A DNA stretch of 64,000 nt from Nitrosomonas stercoris. GTDB lineage: Bacteria > Pseudomonadota > Gammaproteobacteria > Burkholderiales > Nitrosomonadaceae. Both the position numbers and the translations under genes were made by a program. Below, piece by piece: positions 18,365-28,030 of the stretch. How positions within the stretch are numbered: position 1 is the first letter of the stretch; each line of letters opens with the position of its first letter. The stretch covers positions 2,232,001-2,296,000 of the forward strand of contig AP019755.1 of the NCBI GenBank assembly GCA_006742785.1. The letters run 5' to 3'. Below the pieces are notes generated by a model that did no database searches, was not told the DNA's origin, and was given only the letters and a program-made list of their open reading frames with translations.

Positions 18365-19033
18365 CTATTTATGTGATTTGTATCTATGTTTGTATTTGCC
18401 TAATGGGCGCTTCACCCACCACCATCCCGCTACTAGCAATATGAATGTGCCTACCCAGATACCGTAAGTCCACAGCCACGAAAGTACACCTTTTTTTACA
18501 AACACTTGTATTTCAGCCAAATTTACAACTTTGGGTTGTTCCGCAGTCGTCTCTGTTGTTTGTAAATACAGTTGTACTGATAACTGACGGTGCCCTTCTC
18601 TTTCTGGTGTTACAGTCCATGACCAGTGCGTTTCATCACGATTGGAAAAAAGTTGCGCCTGGGGTTCGGGTGGATCAATTGTAAAAGTACTGCCCGTCAA
18701 TTCTGCGCGCATTTCTGGAAAGACCTGACCATGAACACCTTGTGGTGCCATGCCGGGTAAAGATTCGTTAGCAATATCATTCATACGCTGTGCCAGCTCT
18801 TTGGTATCAACATGCAATACCATTTCAAATGGCACCGAACGATTGATTTCTTCTGGTAGAGAGATAGCTGAGCTATCAGCGGGTAATTTCATTTTAATCA
18901 GCGGTGGAAAATACCTTTCCCCGTATAAGGCATGTCCCAGCAGATTCATTCCAAACGGAATAAATAATACAGCCGCCAGCAAACTGGGCACTACCATACT
19001 ATAGGGGAAATACCACCTTTTTCTACGCATCAT
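18365..19033 (-). CDS. Uncharacterised two-helix membrane protein leading the RND efflux operon
   Basis: A 222-residue protein I do not recognise. It has a membrane helix near residues 12-32, then a 150-residue domain that is probably periplasmic and beta-rich (VPFEMVLHVDTKELAQRM, TFTIDPPEPQAQLF, WSWTVTPEREGHRQLSVQ). A second helix follows at about residues 185-207 (WLWTYGIWVGTFILLVAGWWW), then a short basic cytosolic tail. The Arg-rich N-terminus predicts N-in topology. It is upstream of the channel gene by 133 nt on the same strand, so it may belong to the pump operon. Its periplasmic domain could be a sensor or assembly factor, but no function is supported. Confidence 0.75.
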   Translation of the reverse strand: MMRRKRWYFPYSMVVPSLLAAVLFIPFGMNLLGHALYGERYFPPLIKMKLPADSSAISLPEEINRSVPFEMVLHVDTKELAQRMNDIANESLPGMAPQGVHGQVFPEMRAELTGSTFTIDPPEPQAQLFSNRDETHWSWTVTPEREGHRQLSVQLYLQTTETTAEQPKVVNLAEIQVFVKKGVLSWLWTYGIWVGTFILLVAGWWWVKRPLGKYKHRYKSHK

Positions 19034-19138
19034 AGTCTCCTTAAACAGAATAATTCTTTAATCATTATTGTTAGCAAACAGTGCCATAATCCAATAAGAT
19101 AATATTTATTTTGACAAGCCAAATACTTTCATATCAAG

Positions 19139-19855
19139 GTGAACAAACTTCCTTGTTTTGTCGCTCATCGAGGGTATCCCGCATTGTATCCGGAAAATTC
19201 CTTACCTGGAATTCAGGCTGCGATACAGGCTGGTGCACGTTATATTGAAGTTGATATTCAATTAAGTAGTCAGCATACGCCTTATCTTTGCCACGATGAC
19301 GATCTGCAAAGACTGACAGGACAAGCGCTCTACCTTACCCACCTAACAGATGACACAATTGATGCACTCACCGTTTCCTATCCTCATTGTGTAAAATATG
19401 CTTCTATTCCTCGTTTGACAACATTTTGTCAAAATCTGGCACGACACCCTCAGGTTACCGCATTCATTGAGATTAAAGCTGAAAGCATTATTCGATTTGG
19501 GCGACAACAAACAATAAATGCCATACTGTCAGTCATTGCAACAGTACATACACAATGTGTCCTGATCTCTTTTGATTGGGAAACAATTGCATCGATTAAA
19601 TCACTCCAAACGTACAAAACCGGCTGGATTATTGAAGATTGGACTGAAGCACAAGCCACGCTGGCAACACAGCTACAACCTGATTATTTATTCAGCAATA
19701 CACAGCTTCTGCCGCAAAATCTGGATCAGCTTTGGTCCGGATCATGGCGATGGGTTATTTACACTGTGGATGATTACCATACCGCATTGCGTTATGCACA
19801 AGCTGGCATTACATTCATCGAAACTGATACGATCGGTACTTTACTAACTCGTTAA
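19139..19855 (+). CDS. ugpQ: Glycerophosphodiester phosphodiesterase
   Basis: Hydrolyses glycerophosphodiesters from phospholipid turnover to glycerol-3-phosphate and an alcohol. It has the GDPD TIM-barrel signatures AHRGYPALYPENS near the N-terminus, EVDIQLS, and CHDDDLQRLTG with the catalytic His. At 238 residues and with no signal peptide it is a cytosolic UgpQ-type enzyme. It begins with GTG at 19139, since the first conserved strand follows at once. It is followed 36 nt later by a glycerol-3-phosphate oxidase-like gene, which gives a short path from phospholipid head groups to dihydroxyacetone phosphate. Confidence 0.88.
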   Translation: MNKLPCFVAHRGYPALYPENSLPGIQAAIQAGARYIEVDIQLSSQHTPYLCHDDDLQRLTGQALYLTHLTDDTIDALTVSYPHCVKYASIPRLTTFCQNLARHPQVTAFIEIKAESIIRFGRQQTINAILSVIATVHTQCVLISFDWETIASIKSLQTYKTGWIIEDWTEAQATLATQLQPDYLFSNTQLLPQNLDQLWSGSWRWVIYTVDDYHTALRYAQAGITFIETDTIGTLLTR

Positions 19856-19891
19856 CTCATTCAGTATTATTGAGTAAACCTCAAAATAACT

Positions 19892-21061
19892 ATGACCAAT
19901 CATTATGATCTCCTGATTATAGGAGGAGGCATCCAGGGAGTAGCAGTTGCACAAGCAGCAGCGGCTCGTGGCCATAGCGTGCTGGTATTAGAAAAAACAG
20001 CATTGGCAGCCGGTACATCCAGCCGCTCCAGCAAATTAATCCACGGGGGATTACGTTACCTAGAAAGTGGTCAGTTCGGGCTTGTGCGAGAAAGCCTTAA
20101 GGAGCGTACTGAACTTTTACGGCTTGCTCCTTCTTTAGTCCGTTTGCAACCTTTTTATCTTCCTATTTATCGGCACACATCGCGCCATTCATTCACCATT
20201 CGTGCTGGGCTCAGTCTATATACGCTACTGGCCGGATTCAGCAAAGGTGCTGGCTTTCGTTCTATCCCTCGAAGAAAATGGAGTGAATTGGACGGACTTT
20301 CCACGCGTGGACTCAAACATGTATTCCAATATTGGGATGCGCAAACAGATGATCGGGCACTTACTCAGGCAATGATGTACTCAGCCTCGTCACTTGGTGC
20401 CAAATTGCGCTGCCCGGCAGAATTTGTACATGCAAATATTACTGACGATCTCTGTGAAGTTGAATTTCTGGAAAACAATCAAACTCACCAATGTACGGCA
20501 AGTGTGCTTGTCAACGCATCTGGCCCCTGGATTAATCAGGTAGCACAGCGAATTTCTCCAACTCCTCCTTCCTATCCGGTAGATTTGGTACAAGGCACGC
20601 ATTTGATATTGAATGGGCAGCTCAAACAAGGTTGCTACTATCTTGAATCTCCACAAGACCAGCGGGCAATTTTTGCTCTGCCATGGAAACAGCATACTTT
20701 ATTAGGCACAACTGAGACGTTATTCACAGGGACACCTGATGAGGCAGCGCCGCTGATGGCAGAGGAAATCTATTTATTAGGATGTTTTCGCTATTATTTT
20801 CCGGATCATTACATCACTATCCGAGAACGTTTCGCGGGGTTACGAGTATTGCCCGCTGCGGACGATACTCCTTTTGGTCATTCACGTGAAACGCACTTGC
20901 AGCTTGATCACCTTCAACAGCCGCGCGTCGTAGGTATTTATGGGGGGAAATTAACCGTTGCTCGAGCCACTGCTCAAAAAGTATTACAAGCCTTGCGCCC
21001 TTCTCTCCCTTTCCGGATTCCCCAGGCGGATATCACGCAATTACCCCTTAAACTTCTATAA
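19892..21061 (+). CDS. GlpD-like FAD-dependent glycerol-3-phosphate dehydrogenase, short form
   Basis: Flavoprotein of the DAO/GlpD family. It has the FAD-binding signature LIIGGGIQGVAVAQAAAARG near residue 9 and the GlpD-typical GTSSRSSKLIHGGLRYLE. Canonical GlpD is about 500 residues with a C-terminal helical domain. This protein stops at 389, soon after the second FAD-binding segment (YGGKLTVARATAQKVL), so it lacks that domain. The stop is clean and the frame shows no sign of decay. It is placed behind the glycerophosphodiesterase, so oxidation of glycerol-3-phosphate is the likely reaction. Confidence 0.82.
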   Translation: MTNHYDLLIIGGGIQGVAVAQAAAARGHSVLVLEKTALAAGTSSRSSKLIHGGLRYLESGQFGLVRESLKERTELLRLAPSLVRLQPFYLPIYRHTSRHSFTIRAGLSLYTLLAGFSKGAGFRSIPRRKWSELDGLSTRGLKHVFQYWDAQTDDRALTQAMMYSASSLGAKLRCPAEFVHANITDDLCEVEFLENNQTHQCTASVLVNASGPWINQVAQRISPTPPSYPVDLVQGTHLILNGQLKQGCYYLESPQDQRAIFALPWKQHTLLGTTETLFTGTPDEAAPLMAEEIYLLGCFRYYFPDHYITIRERFAGLRVLPAADDTPFGHSRETHLQLDHLQQPRVVGIYGGKLTVARATAQKVLQALRPSLPFRIPQADITQLPLKLL

Positions 21062-21087
21062 AAAATACCAATACAGCACAAGCTAAA

Positions 21088-21456
21088 TTAAGCGTTCACT
21101 TTTCTCTGCGCAAGCTTTTCAGCCTTTTTCTGTGCAATTTTTTCTGCTTTTTTCTCGCGGCGGATTATTTCGTGTTTGATTCCATCTAAAAAACCACTAT
21201 TCTTTTTATACTGACGCTCAGCTTTGTACCACAAAAAACAGATAGCAATGCCCAGCAAAATCAATATCAAACTTGATGGCTCAAATCCGTCAAGAAAAAT
21301 AAATACTACCCCGGTAGAAATTCCAAATGCACCAAACATAGCTACTGCATAGCCTTTGCCACCACTCCAAATAGATTTGGTATATTTCTCGCACCAGCCT
21401 TCAACTTCATCCCGAATACTGGTCAGTTCTTCATCCGCCATTTTTTTAAAGTTCAT
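21088..21456 (-). CDS. Small membrane protein with basic coiled-coil tail, unknown
   Basis: A 122-residue protein I do not recognise. It has an acidic amphipathic N-terminus (MADEELTSIRDEVEGW) and two adjacent membrane helices at about residues 35-56 and 60-78. The C-terminus is strongly basic and Lys/Ala-rich with an internal repeat (KKAEKIAQKKAEKLAQRK), probably a coiled coil. It is 46 nt downstream of another small unknown gene on the same strand. No function is proposed. Confidence 0.7.
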   Translation of the reverse strand: MNFKKMADEELTSIRDEVEGWCEKYTKSIWSGGKGYAVAMFGAFGISTGVVFIFLDGFEPSSLILILLGIAICFLWYKAERQYKKNSGFLDGIKHEIIRREKKAEKIAQKKAEKLAQRKVNA

Positions 21457-21502
21457 TGTTGTTCTCCTTAAATAATTGCCTTAGCAACTATTCGTATAGC
21501 AT

Positions 21503-21961
21503 TTATTTTACTGCAGCAGGCTCATCTAATTTGAGTCCTTTTAGTTGTTCGATCAATACACGCCTTTCATTTTCTGCTGCCTGATAATGTTGATAAAGTT
21601 CATTCAATTCATGCGTATAACGCTGTATCCTCTGGATACGCTCTTCACGGCGCTTTAACATATCCTCATACTTTGGTGCAGCATTATTATTCACATCGCC
21701 AGCGTTATCGGTTGGTACAAATTGATTTTCTTCTGCAATTTCATGGCGCCGCAGTTCCTGCAACATCTGAAACTGCTGAAATAGAATTTGCTGTTCTTGC
21801 TGTTGATGCGCGATAGCTGCTTCCAGTTCTGCCACCTGTTGTTCGCTATCAACAGCAAACGCGACCACAGGAACCAACAACAAGCCGATAAATAGCCACT
21901 TGGCTAAAACCCTGCTCGCAAATTCGTAACCAAATTTTACAAAATTAAATATGGATAGCAC
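21503..21961 (-). CDS. Predicted exported coiled-coil protein, unknown
   Basis: A 152-residue protein. A hydrophobic segment (KWLFIGLLLVPVVAFA) around residues 21-37 looks like a signal peptide or anchor. It is followed by Gln/Glu-rich heptads (AELEAAIAHQQQEQQILFQQFQ) and a second helix (RREERIQRIQRYTHELNELY), so the mature part is mostly coiled coil. The start overlaps the end of lpdA by 17 nt, which implies translational coupling. The product is not related to E3 function in any visible way. Confidence 0.68.
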   Translation of the reverse strand: MLSIFNFVKFGYEFASRVLAKWLFIGLLLVPVVAFAVDSEQQVAELEAAIAHQQQEQQILFQQFQMLQELRRHEIAEENQFVPTDNAGDVNNNAAPKYEDMLKRREERIQRIQRYTHELNELYQHYQAAENERRVLIEQLKGLKLDEPAAVK

Positions 21962-23408
21962 GTTTATCTACACCTAAAGCAGCTTCATGCAACGCTTCAG
22001 ACAATGAAGGGTGTGCATGAATAATAGAGGCGAGATCTTCACTACTAGCAGCAAATTCCATTGCAACAACGGCTTCTGCAATCATCTCAGAGACATAAGG
22101 ACCTATCATATGTACACCAAGAATACGATCACTTTCCGCATCAGCCAGAATTTTAACAAATCCGGTAGCTTCTCCTAGTGCTCGAGCTCGCCCATTCGCC
22201 ATAAATGGGAATTGCCCCACTTTATAAGCAATACCTTCCGCTTTCAATGCTTGTTCCGTTTTACCAATCCAAGCAATTTCTGGTGCCGTATAAATAACCC
22301 ACGGCATCATAGCGAGATCAACTTGAGCAGTCGAAGTAGTAGCCGATCCTTGCTGACTCAATGCGATTCGCTCCGCCACCGCCACACCTTCCTTGGAGGC
22401 TTTATGTGCCAACATTGGCCCTCTCACCACATCACCAATTGCGTACACATTTGGTAAATCTGTTTGGCAAAATTCATCTACTTTAATAAAACCGCGCTCA
22501 TCCAGCTGCAACCCCACTTCCGCGGCACCCAAGCCGGCGGTATTAGGCACTCGCCCAACTGCTACAACAAGCTTGTCTACTTTTAAACTGTGTACTTCTT
22601 TATCAGCATCAACGTACTTGATTTCTACACTATCTTTACCAGCTTTGGTTGATTTAATTTCAATGCCGGTATGAATCACCAAACCGGTACCTTTCGTCAA
22701 CGCCCTGTGGGCTTCTTTGGCTACCTGCTCATCTGCTGCCGGCAAAAAATCAGTTTGTGCTTCTAATATTGTGACCTCTGCTCCTAATCTGCGCCACACA
22801 CTTCCCAATTCTAGGCCAATAACTCCTGCGCCGATAATAGCCAGTTTTTTAGGTGTTTCCTGGAGAGCTAAGGCACCTGCATTATCAAGTATGTTTATTT
22901 CGTTCACCGGGGCGATCTGCAAAGCACGCGGAACAGAACCAGTGGCAATAACAATGTACTTGGCATGCACCGATTGCTCTTTTCCATCAGAATGGACTTG
23001 TACTTCCCACACATCATTATCGTTATGCTGCCTTTTTAGTACACCACGTCCTTGCAAAGCGGTCACTTTATTCTTCTTGAATAACATATTGATCCCGCCA
23101 GTGAAGGCTTTAACAATTTTGTCCTTACGAGCAATCATCGTCGGTACATCTACGGACAACCCGTCCAGCTGAATACCATGTTCAGCAAATTTGTGTCCAG
23201 CGCGCGCAAAATTCTCAGATGATTCCAACAAAGCCTTGGAAGGAATACACCCCACATTCAAACACGTTCCACCCAAACTAGGTTTACCCTGTGCAGTCTT
23301 CCAGTCATCAATACACACCGTGTTTAAACCCAACTGAGCACAGCGAATAGCTGCGACATATCCTCCTGGTCCCGCGCCAATTACAGCCACATCAAATACA
23401 TTATCCAT
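21945..23408 (-). CDS. lpdA: Dihydrolipoamide dehydrogenase (E3)
   Basis: FAD enzyme that reoxidises lipoamide in 2-oxoacid dehydrogenase complexes and the glycine cleavage system. It shows the FAD fold IGAGPGGYVAAIRCAQLG, the redox disulfide GGTCLNVGCIPSKALL, an NAD fold IGAGVIGLELGSVWRRLG, and the interface His-Glu pair in HAHPSLSEALHEA. At 487 residues it is full length. No E1 or E2 gene lies beside it, so it is either a shared E3 or separated from its complex. It is the first gene of a short unit with the coiled-coil gene. Confidence 0.96.
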   Translation of the reverse strand: MDNVFDVAVIGAGPGGYVAAIRCAQLGLNTVCIDDWKTAQGKPSLGGTCLNVGCIPSKALLESSENFARAGHKFAEHGIQLDGLSVDVPTMIARKDKIVKAFTGGINMLFKKNKVTALQGRGVLKRQHNDNDVWEVQVHSDGKEQSVHAKYIVIATGSVPRALQIAPVNEINILDNAGALALQETPKKLAIIGAGVIGLELGSVWRRLGAEVTILEAQTDFLPAADEQVAKEAHRALTKGTGLVIHTGIEIKSTKAGKDSVEIKYVDADKEVHSLKVDKLVVAVGRVPNTAGLGAAEVGLQLDERGFIKVDEFCQTDLPNVYAIGDVVRGPMLAHKASKEGVAVAERIALSQQGSATTSTAQVDLAMMPWVIYTAPEIAWIGKTEQALKAEGIAYKVGQFPFMANGRARALGEATGFVKILADAESDRILGVHMIGPYVSEMIAEAVVAMEFAASSEDLASIIHAHPSLSEALHEAALGVDKRAIHI

Positions 23409-23586
23409 ATCGGTATATCATCAAAATTATTTGTCAAAAATACGGTTTTGGTTACTATTCAAGGAGCCTTTACAAGACGTTCACGAAGCAGCCGGTCAAG
23501 GTAAAAGTCAGCAAAAAACAAAGTTTATACATGATAAATAAGCACCCTGAGTTAACTTTTAATGCAGAAAAGCAACACAGATAGTT

Positions 23587-24660
23587 TTACAGAAGTTCCT
23601 CAACCTTGCTCATACAGAAACATTGACAACATTCTTGATTCATCTTACTGATTGCTGCTACAGCTTGAACATATTGTTCCGTTTGCTGTAACTCTCTCAT
23701 TGAATCTATAATAGATGGCTGTCCGCGCATGCGTTCCAATCTTGCCATATCGATAGCAGATGATTGCCACTGCAATGCTCCCAGTAATTCATCCGCTGCA
23801 TGAGTATCATTACAAACTAAAGCCATGGTACACCCTGCTCGCAAAGCTTGCGCTACCCGATGCGTAATATCCCCATAATTTTTTGCAGCCTGCATGCATA
23901 AATCATCACTAAAAATGCAACCTGTAAATCCCAGCTCATTTCGCAAAATAGTCTGCAACCATTTATCAGAAAATCCTGCTGGATTAGCATCAATGGCAGG
24001 ATAAATAACATGAGCAGCCATCACACCAGCCAATCCATTCTCAATCATGTGCCGAAAAGGAATGAGATCTTTCTCTGCAATCGCTGCATAGCTACGGTTA
24101 TCTATACCTGTTTCGACATGAGTATCTACTTGGATGGCGCCATGGCCAGGAAAATGTTTCCCTACAGCCATCATGCCAGCAACCTGTAATCCCCTCATCA
24201 AAGCTTGAGCCAGCTCAAACACTATTTGTGGTGCGTTATGAAAAGCACGATCACCAATTACGCTGCTTTGTCCATAATCGAGATCAAGCACGGGTGTAAA
24301 ACTTAAATCAACGCCACAAGCCTTGAGTTCTACAGCCAGGATATAGCCAATATGTTGTGCCAAGAATAGTGCTGATTCTGGATTTTTTTCCCAGAGCTCA
24401 CCCAGTACACGCATGGAGGGTAACTGAGTGAAACCATCACGACAACGTTGCACTCTTCCCCCTTCCTGATCAATTGCAATCAACAAGGAAGGAGAGCGCA
24501 ACGCACGAATAGATGCAGTTAATTCAGATAGTTGTGTGGGGGATTTGTAATTGCGCGCAAATAAAATCACGCCTCCAACCAGTGGATGGGTTAATCGACG
24601 ACAATCTTCCTCGGTTAACTCGGTGCCTATGACATCGAGCATTAACGGACCTAATGACAT
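23587..24660 (-). CDS. nagZ: Beta-N-acetylhexosaminidase of peptidoglycan recycling
   Basis: Glycoside hydrolase family 3 enzyme that removes GlcNAc from anhydro-muropeptides in the cytoplasm. Signatures are [13 protein letters not shown] near the start, [25 protein letters not shown] with the His of the acid/base loop, and FSDDLCM with the nucleophile Asp. It has 357 residues including a short C-terminal extension. It follows acpS by 2 nt, so it is in the pdxJ-acpS-nagZ operon, as is common in Beta- and Gammaproteobacteria. Confidence 0.94.
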   Translation of the reverse strand: MSLGPLMLDVIGTELTEEDCRRLTHPLVGGVILFARNYKSPTQLSELTASIRALRSPSLLIAIDQEGGRVQRCRDGFTQLPSMRVLGELWEKNPESALFLAQHIGYILAVELKACGVDLSFTPVLDLDYGQSSVIGDRAFHNAPQIVFELAQALMRGLQVAGMMAVGKHFPGHGAIQVDTHVETGIDNRSYAAIAEKDLIPFRHMIENGLAGVMAAHVIYPAIDANPAGFSDKWLQTILRNELGFTGCIFSDDLCMQAAKNYGDITHRVAQALRAGCTMALVCNDTHAADELLGALQWQSSAIDMARLERMRGQPSIIDSMRELQQTEQYVQAVAAISKMNQECCQCFCMSKVEELL

Positions 24661-24662
24661 AT

Positions 24663-25040
24663 TTATTTTTCCAACACAACAAAGGCGCTGGTTAAAGTTA
24701 GTTCGTCACTAATTGAAAGATGATGGCTAACAATACCACGCTGCGCTATCCAGCTTGCTAACTCTCGATCAAATTCAAAATAAGGTTTACCCTGAGCATC
24801 ATGCTGGATAGCAATATTTTCAAATGTAACAGGTGCACGCAACCCTGTTCCTGTTGCCTTTGAAAAAGCTTCCTTGGCAGCAAAACGTTTGGCCAGAAAC
24901 ACTGCAGGTTGGGTATGTTTTATATATTCCGGCCATTCAGTTTCTGCCAAAATGCGCCTGGCAAAACGTTCTCCATAGCGTTCAAGTAGGCATGAAATAC
25001 GAGTAGGATCCACCAAATCGGTGCCGATCCCATAGATCAT
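24663..25040 (-). CDS. acpS: Holo-[acyl-carrier-protein] synthase
   Basis: Transfers 4'-phosphopantetheine from CoA to acyl carrier protein. The 125-residue length and motifs [12 protein letters not shown] (metal-binding Asp8) and [14 protein letters not shown] (catalytic Glu) are typical. Its start overlaps the stop of pdxJ by 4 nt, showing translational coupling. Confidence 0.96.
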   Translation of the reverse strand: MIYGIGTDLVDPTRISCLLERYGERFARRILAETEWPEYIKHTQPAVFLAKRFAAKEAFSKATGTGLRAPVTFENIAIQHDAQGKPYFEFDRELASWIAQRGIVSHHLSISDELTLTSAFVVLEK

Positions 25041-25762
25041 GCACGCGCCTGTTGCATCAAGATTTTCATCTCGCGCACAGCATCTGCGAAGCCAATAAAC
25101 AGTGCGCGCGCCACAATAGCATGGCCAATATTCAATTCATTCATCTCAGGAATAGCTGCAATTGGCGTAGTGTTTTGATAATGTAAACTATGACCAGCAT
25201 TGACTTGCAGCCCTTGATTAGAGGCATAAGTCGACATAGTACGAATTTTTTCTAATTCTTCCTGTTGTTTTTCAGGTGTTACAGCATCCGCATAATGCCC
25301 GGTATGCAGTTCGATTACTGGTGCACCCGCTTTAACAGCCGCATCAATTTGATCAGCCTGCGCATCAATAAATAAAGAAACACGAATTCCCGCTTCCGCC
25401 AATCGCTCACACGCAGCGTGAACTTCTTCAAACCGACGAATTACATCCAACCCCCCTTCGGTAGTCAATTCTTCTCTGCGTTCAGGTACCAGACAAATGT
25501 CATGTGGCTTCACTTGACAAGCAAACGTAATCATTTCTTCCGTGATAGCACTTTCCAGATTCATCCGTATTTTGAGTTGCTCGCGTAACACAATGACATC
25601 TTCTTCCTGAATATGACGTCGATCTTCGCGTAAATGCAATGTAATGGCATCTGCTCCAGATTTTTCAGCAACCAGAGCGGCTTCAACTGGACTTGGATAA
25701 GTTGTTCCTCGCACTTGCCGTACCGTAGCGATGTGATCAATGTTTACACCCAAAGCTATCAT
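25037..25762 (-). CDS. pdxJ: Pyridoxine 5'-phosphate synthase
   Basis: Condenses 1-deoxy-D-xylulose 5-phosphate with 3-amino-2-oxopropyl phosphate to make pyridoxine 5'-phosphate, the last ring-forming step of vitamin B6 synthesis. It begins with the family N-terminus [20 protein letters not shown]. Active-site segments [24 protein letters not shown] and ELHTGHYA are present. Its length of 241 residues is normal. In most relatives recO lies just upstream. Here only 139 nt separate it from era. Confidence 0.97.
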   Translation of the reverse strand: MIALGVNIDHIATVRQVRGTTYPSPVEAALVAEKSGADAITLHLREDRRHIQEEDVIVLREQLKIRMNLESAITEEMITFACQVKPHDICLVPERREELTTEGGLDVIRRFEEVHAACERLAEAGIRVSLFIDAQADQIDAAVKAGAPVIELHTGHYADAVTPEKQQEELEKIRTMSTYASNQGLQVNAGHSLHYQNTTPIAAIPEMNELNIGHAIVARALFIGFADAVREMKILMQQARA

Positions 25763-25901
25763 GATGATTTACCCCCCATTTTTAGTTATTATTCTTGTAA
25801 TTTAAGAAAAACTATCTGCACTGCTATCTTTTTATTAAAAATTAGCTCAGAAAGTCTATATTCTTTATGTTCTGCTTTCTTGATTGCTTCTGAACAGGTT
25901 C

Positions 25902-26795
25902 TTACTCATACCCTAAGCTTTTAAGAGCTACCGCGTCATCCGCCCAACCTGATCTTACTTTCACCCATACTTCTAAATAAACCTTACTACCGAATAGTGC
26001 CTCCATATCCTTGCGTGCTTGCGTTGCCATATCTTTTAGCTTCTTACCTTGCTTACCAATAATGATCGCTTTTTGATTCTCTCTTTCCACCAAAATACAA
26101 GCGTGAATCCGATACAAATTACCCTCTTGAGTAAATTGCTCAATCATGACACTCACTGAATAAGGCACTTCTTCTCCAATTTGCCGAAATACCTTCTCAC
26201 GTAGTAGCTCAGCTGCCAAAAACCGCTCACTCCGATCAGTAATTTCATCTTCGGTGAAAAAAGGAGGATTTTCTGGCAAATGATTGCGAATTGCTGCCGT
26301 TAAATCTGATAATTGTTTATTTTGCAGTGCACTCACCGGGACAATCGTTGCAAAATCAAACAGATTTGCCATTTTTTGCATAAACGGTAGTAGCTGTAAT
26401 TTATCTGTCAAAAAATCAGTTTTATTAATGACTAGGATAACTGGAATATTGTTAGGCAACTGTTCCAGCACAAGCTCATCTTCATGTCCGAAGCGTCCAG
26501 CTTCAACCACAAACAAGATCACATCAACATCTTGCATACTTTGCTGAACTACCCGATTCATTAGTTGATTCAGCTGGCTACGATAACGCCTTTGAAAACC
26601 AGGTGTATCCACGAAAATAAATTGTGAATGTGCATCCGTCAATATGCCATGAATCCGAAAACGAGTTGTTTGTGCTTTTCTGGAAGTAATGCTGATTTTT
26701 TGTTTAATCAGATGATTCAATAGCGTTGATTTGCCAACGTTGGGACGGCCAACAATAGCCACATAACCCGTTTTATAGCCAGATATGCTCATCAT
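25902..26795 (-). CDS. era: GTPase Era, 30S ribosome assembly
   Basis: Essential GTPase that binds the 3' end of 16S rRNA. It has G1 [10 protein letters not shown]3 DTPGF and G4 NKTD, followed by a C-terminal KH domain ([21 protein letters not shown]). The length of 297 residues is typical. Met2 is an alternative start. It is downstream of rnc, as expected for two rRNA maturation genes. Confidence 0.97.
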   Translation of the reverse strand: MMSISGYKTGYVAIVGRPNVGKSTLLNHLIKQKISITSRKAQTTRFRIHGILTDAHSQFIFVDTPGFQRRYRSQLNQLMNRVVQQSMQDVDVILFVVEAGRFGHEDELVLEQLPNNIPVILVINKTDFLTDKLQLLPFMQKMANLFDFATIVPVSALQNKQLSDLTAAIRNHLPENPPFFTEDEITDRSERFLAAELLREKVFRQIGEEVPYSVSVMIEQFTQEGNLYRIHACILVERENQKAIIIGKQGKKLKDMATQARKDMEALFGSKVYLEVWVKVRSGWADDAVALKSLGYE

Positions 26796-26877
26796 TATGA
26801 GGCGCTACCTGAATAAAAAGAAGCATTCAAATTACTCAAAGGGGGAAAAATATATCGTATAGGGTGTATAAATCTGC

Positions 26878-27615
26878 TTAATCTGCTTTTACTATAAACT
26901 GATAAGCCTTATGCGCTGCTTCTTGTTCAGCACGACGACGACTGGTACCTTCACCATGCGCACGAATAGCAAATTTTGGAATTATACATTCCACGTGGAA
27001 GACTTGTGCATGAGTATCGCCCTGCGTTGAAAGTATGTGGTACTCGGGCAAATTTATTTTGTGACTCTGTAAATATTCCTGTAACAAAGTCTTGGGATCT
27101 TTGCCACAAGCATCCAGATCCAATTGCTTCAATAAAGGTTCATAAAGAGATACGACTACCTGTTTGACTGCTGAAAATCCACCCTCAAGGTAAATCGCGC
27201 CAATGATGGCTTCCATTGTGTCAGCCAGGATAGAAGGGCGACAATGCCCTCCACTTTTGCGTTCGCCTTCTCCAAGTAACACCAGTTTATTGATACCCAA
27301 CCCAGAAGCAAGTTGATATAAAGCCTCTTGATTAACAAAATTGGCACGCAATCTTGTTAAATCTCCTTCGGGAAGCAGCGGGAAACGCCTGATCAATAAT
27401 ATTGATACCACACAATTCAATACACTATCTCCCAAAAATTCGAGACGTTCATTATTCGGCAAGCCGAGGCTACGATGAGTTAAAGCTTCCTGCAATAATT
27501 CTGAGGATTCAAACACATATCCCAGTTTCTGAAAGAAGAGTGTGTAATTCTGATTATTTGATTTTTGTCGTTTTTTTTTCTTATGCTGTCTAATGAACTT
27601 AGATCTACTCATCAA
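26878..27615 (-). CDS. rnc: Ribonuclease III
   Basis: Double-strand-specific endonuclease for rRNA and mRNA processing. It has the catalytic signature NERLEFLGDSVL, the second acidic patch DTMEAIIGAIYLEGG and a C-terminal dsRNA-binding domain (GEGTSRRRAEQEAAHKAY). At 245 residues it is about 20 longer than E. coli RNase III because of a strongly basic N-terminal stretch (KFIRQHKKKKRQK). Its start overlaps the DUF4845 gene by 4 nt. Confidence 0.96.
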   Translation of the reverse strand: MMSRSKFIRQHKKKKRQKSNNQNYTLFFQKLGYVFESSELLQEALTHRSLGLPNNERLEFLGDSVLNCVVSILLIRRFPLLPEGDLTRLRANFVNQEALYQLASGLGINKLVLLGEGERKSGGHCRPSILADTMEAIIGAIYLEGGFSAVKQVVVSLYEPLLKQLDLDACGKDPKTLLQEYLQSHKINLPEYHILSTQGDTHAQVFHVECIIPKFAIRAHGEGTSRRRAEQEAAHKAYQFIVKAD

Positions 27616-27992
27616 TCACTGGTTGCGTCGAAATCAATTAACAGTGAAAAATTTGCAAATAGCGGTTTGCTGATAGTATAGCTTGTACTTAATGACAATC
27701 GCCCCCCCTGTTTGTCGACAATAACATCACTGCCATTCACAGATTCTATGTTATCAATAGCGGCACGTTTATCAAAAGCCATACGTATTTCTCGAGGATT
27801 TGCATCACGTAATTCAGGACTATTGGCAAGTGTTATTAGCGTTTGCTTCACCGCATTAAATTCAATATATGAAGGAATTAATCGCATTCCAAAAATAGCT
27901 AATATCACAATAGCACCAGACCAGACAAGCAGGTTTGGTAAACTCACTCCTTGTTGTTTTTTACTAACCGCAACACATGATGATGGATACAT
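27612..27992 (-). CDS. DUF4845 family membrane-anchored protein
   Basis: A 126-residue protein with one N-terminal membrane helix (LLVWSGAIVILAIFGMRLIP) and an extracytoplasmic alpha/beta domain of the DUF4845 type. In Beta- and Gammaproteobacteria this gene regularly lies between lepB and rnc, as here. Its function is unknown. The conserved position next to signal peptidase suggests a link to protein export, which is inference only. Confidence 0.85.
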   Translation of the reverse strand: MYPSSCVAVSKKQQGVSLPNLLVWSGAIVILAIFGMRLIPSYIEFNAVKQTLITLANSPELRDANPREIRMAFDKRAAIDNIESVNGSDVIVDKQGGRLSLSTSYTISKPLFANFSLLIDFDATSD

Positions 27993-28030
27993 CGCTCACT
28001 CCTACAATCATACGATGATAGATTCAGCTA

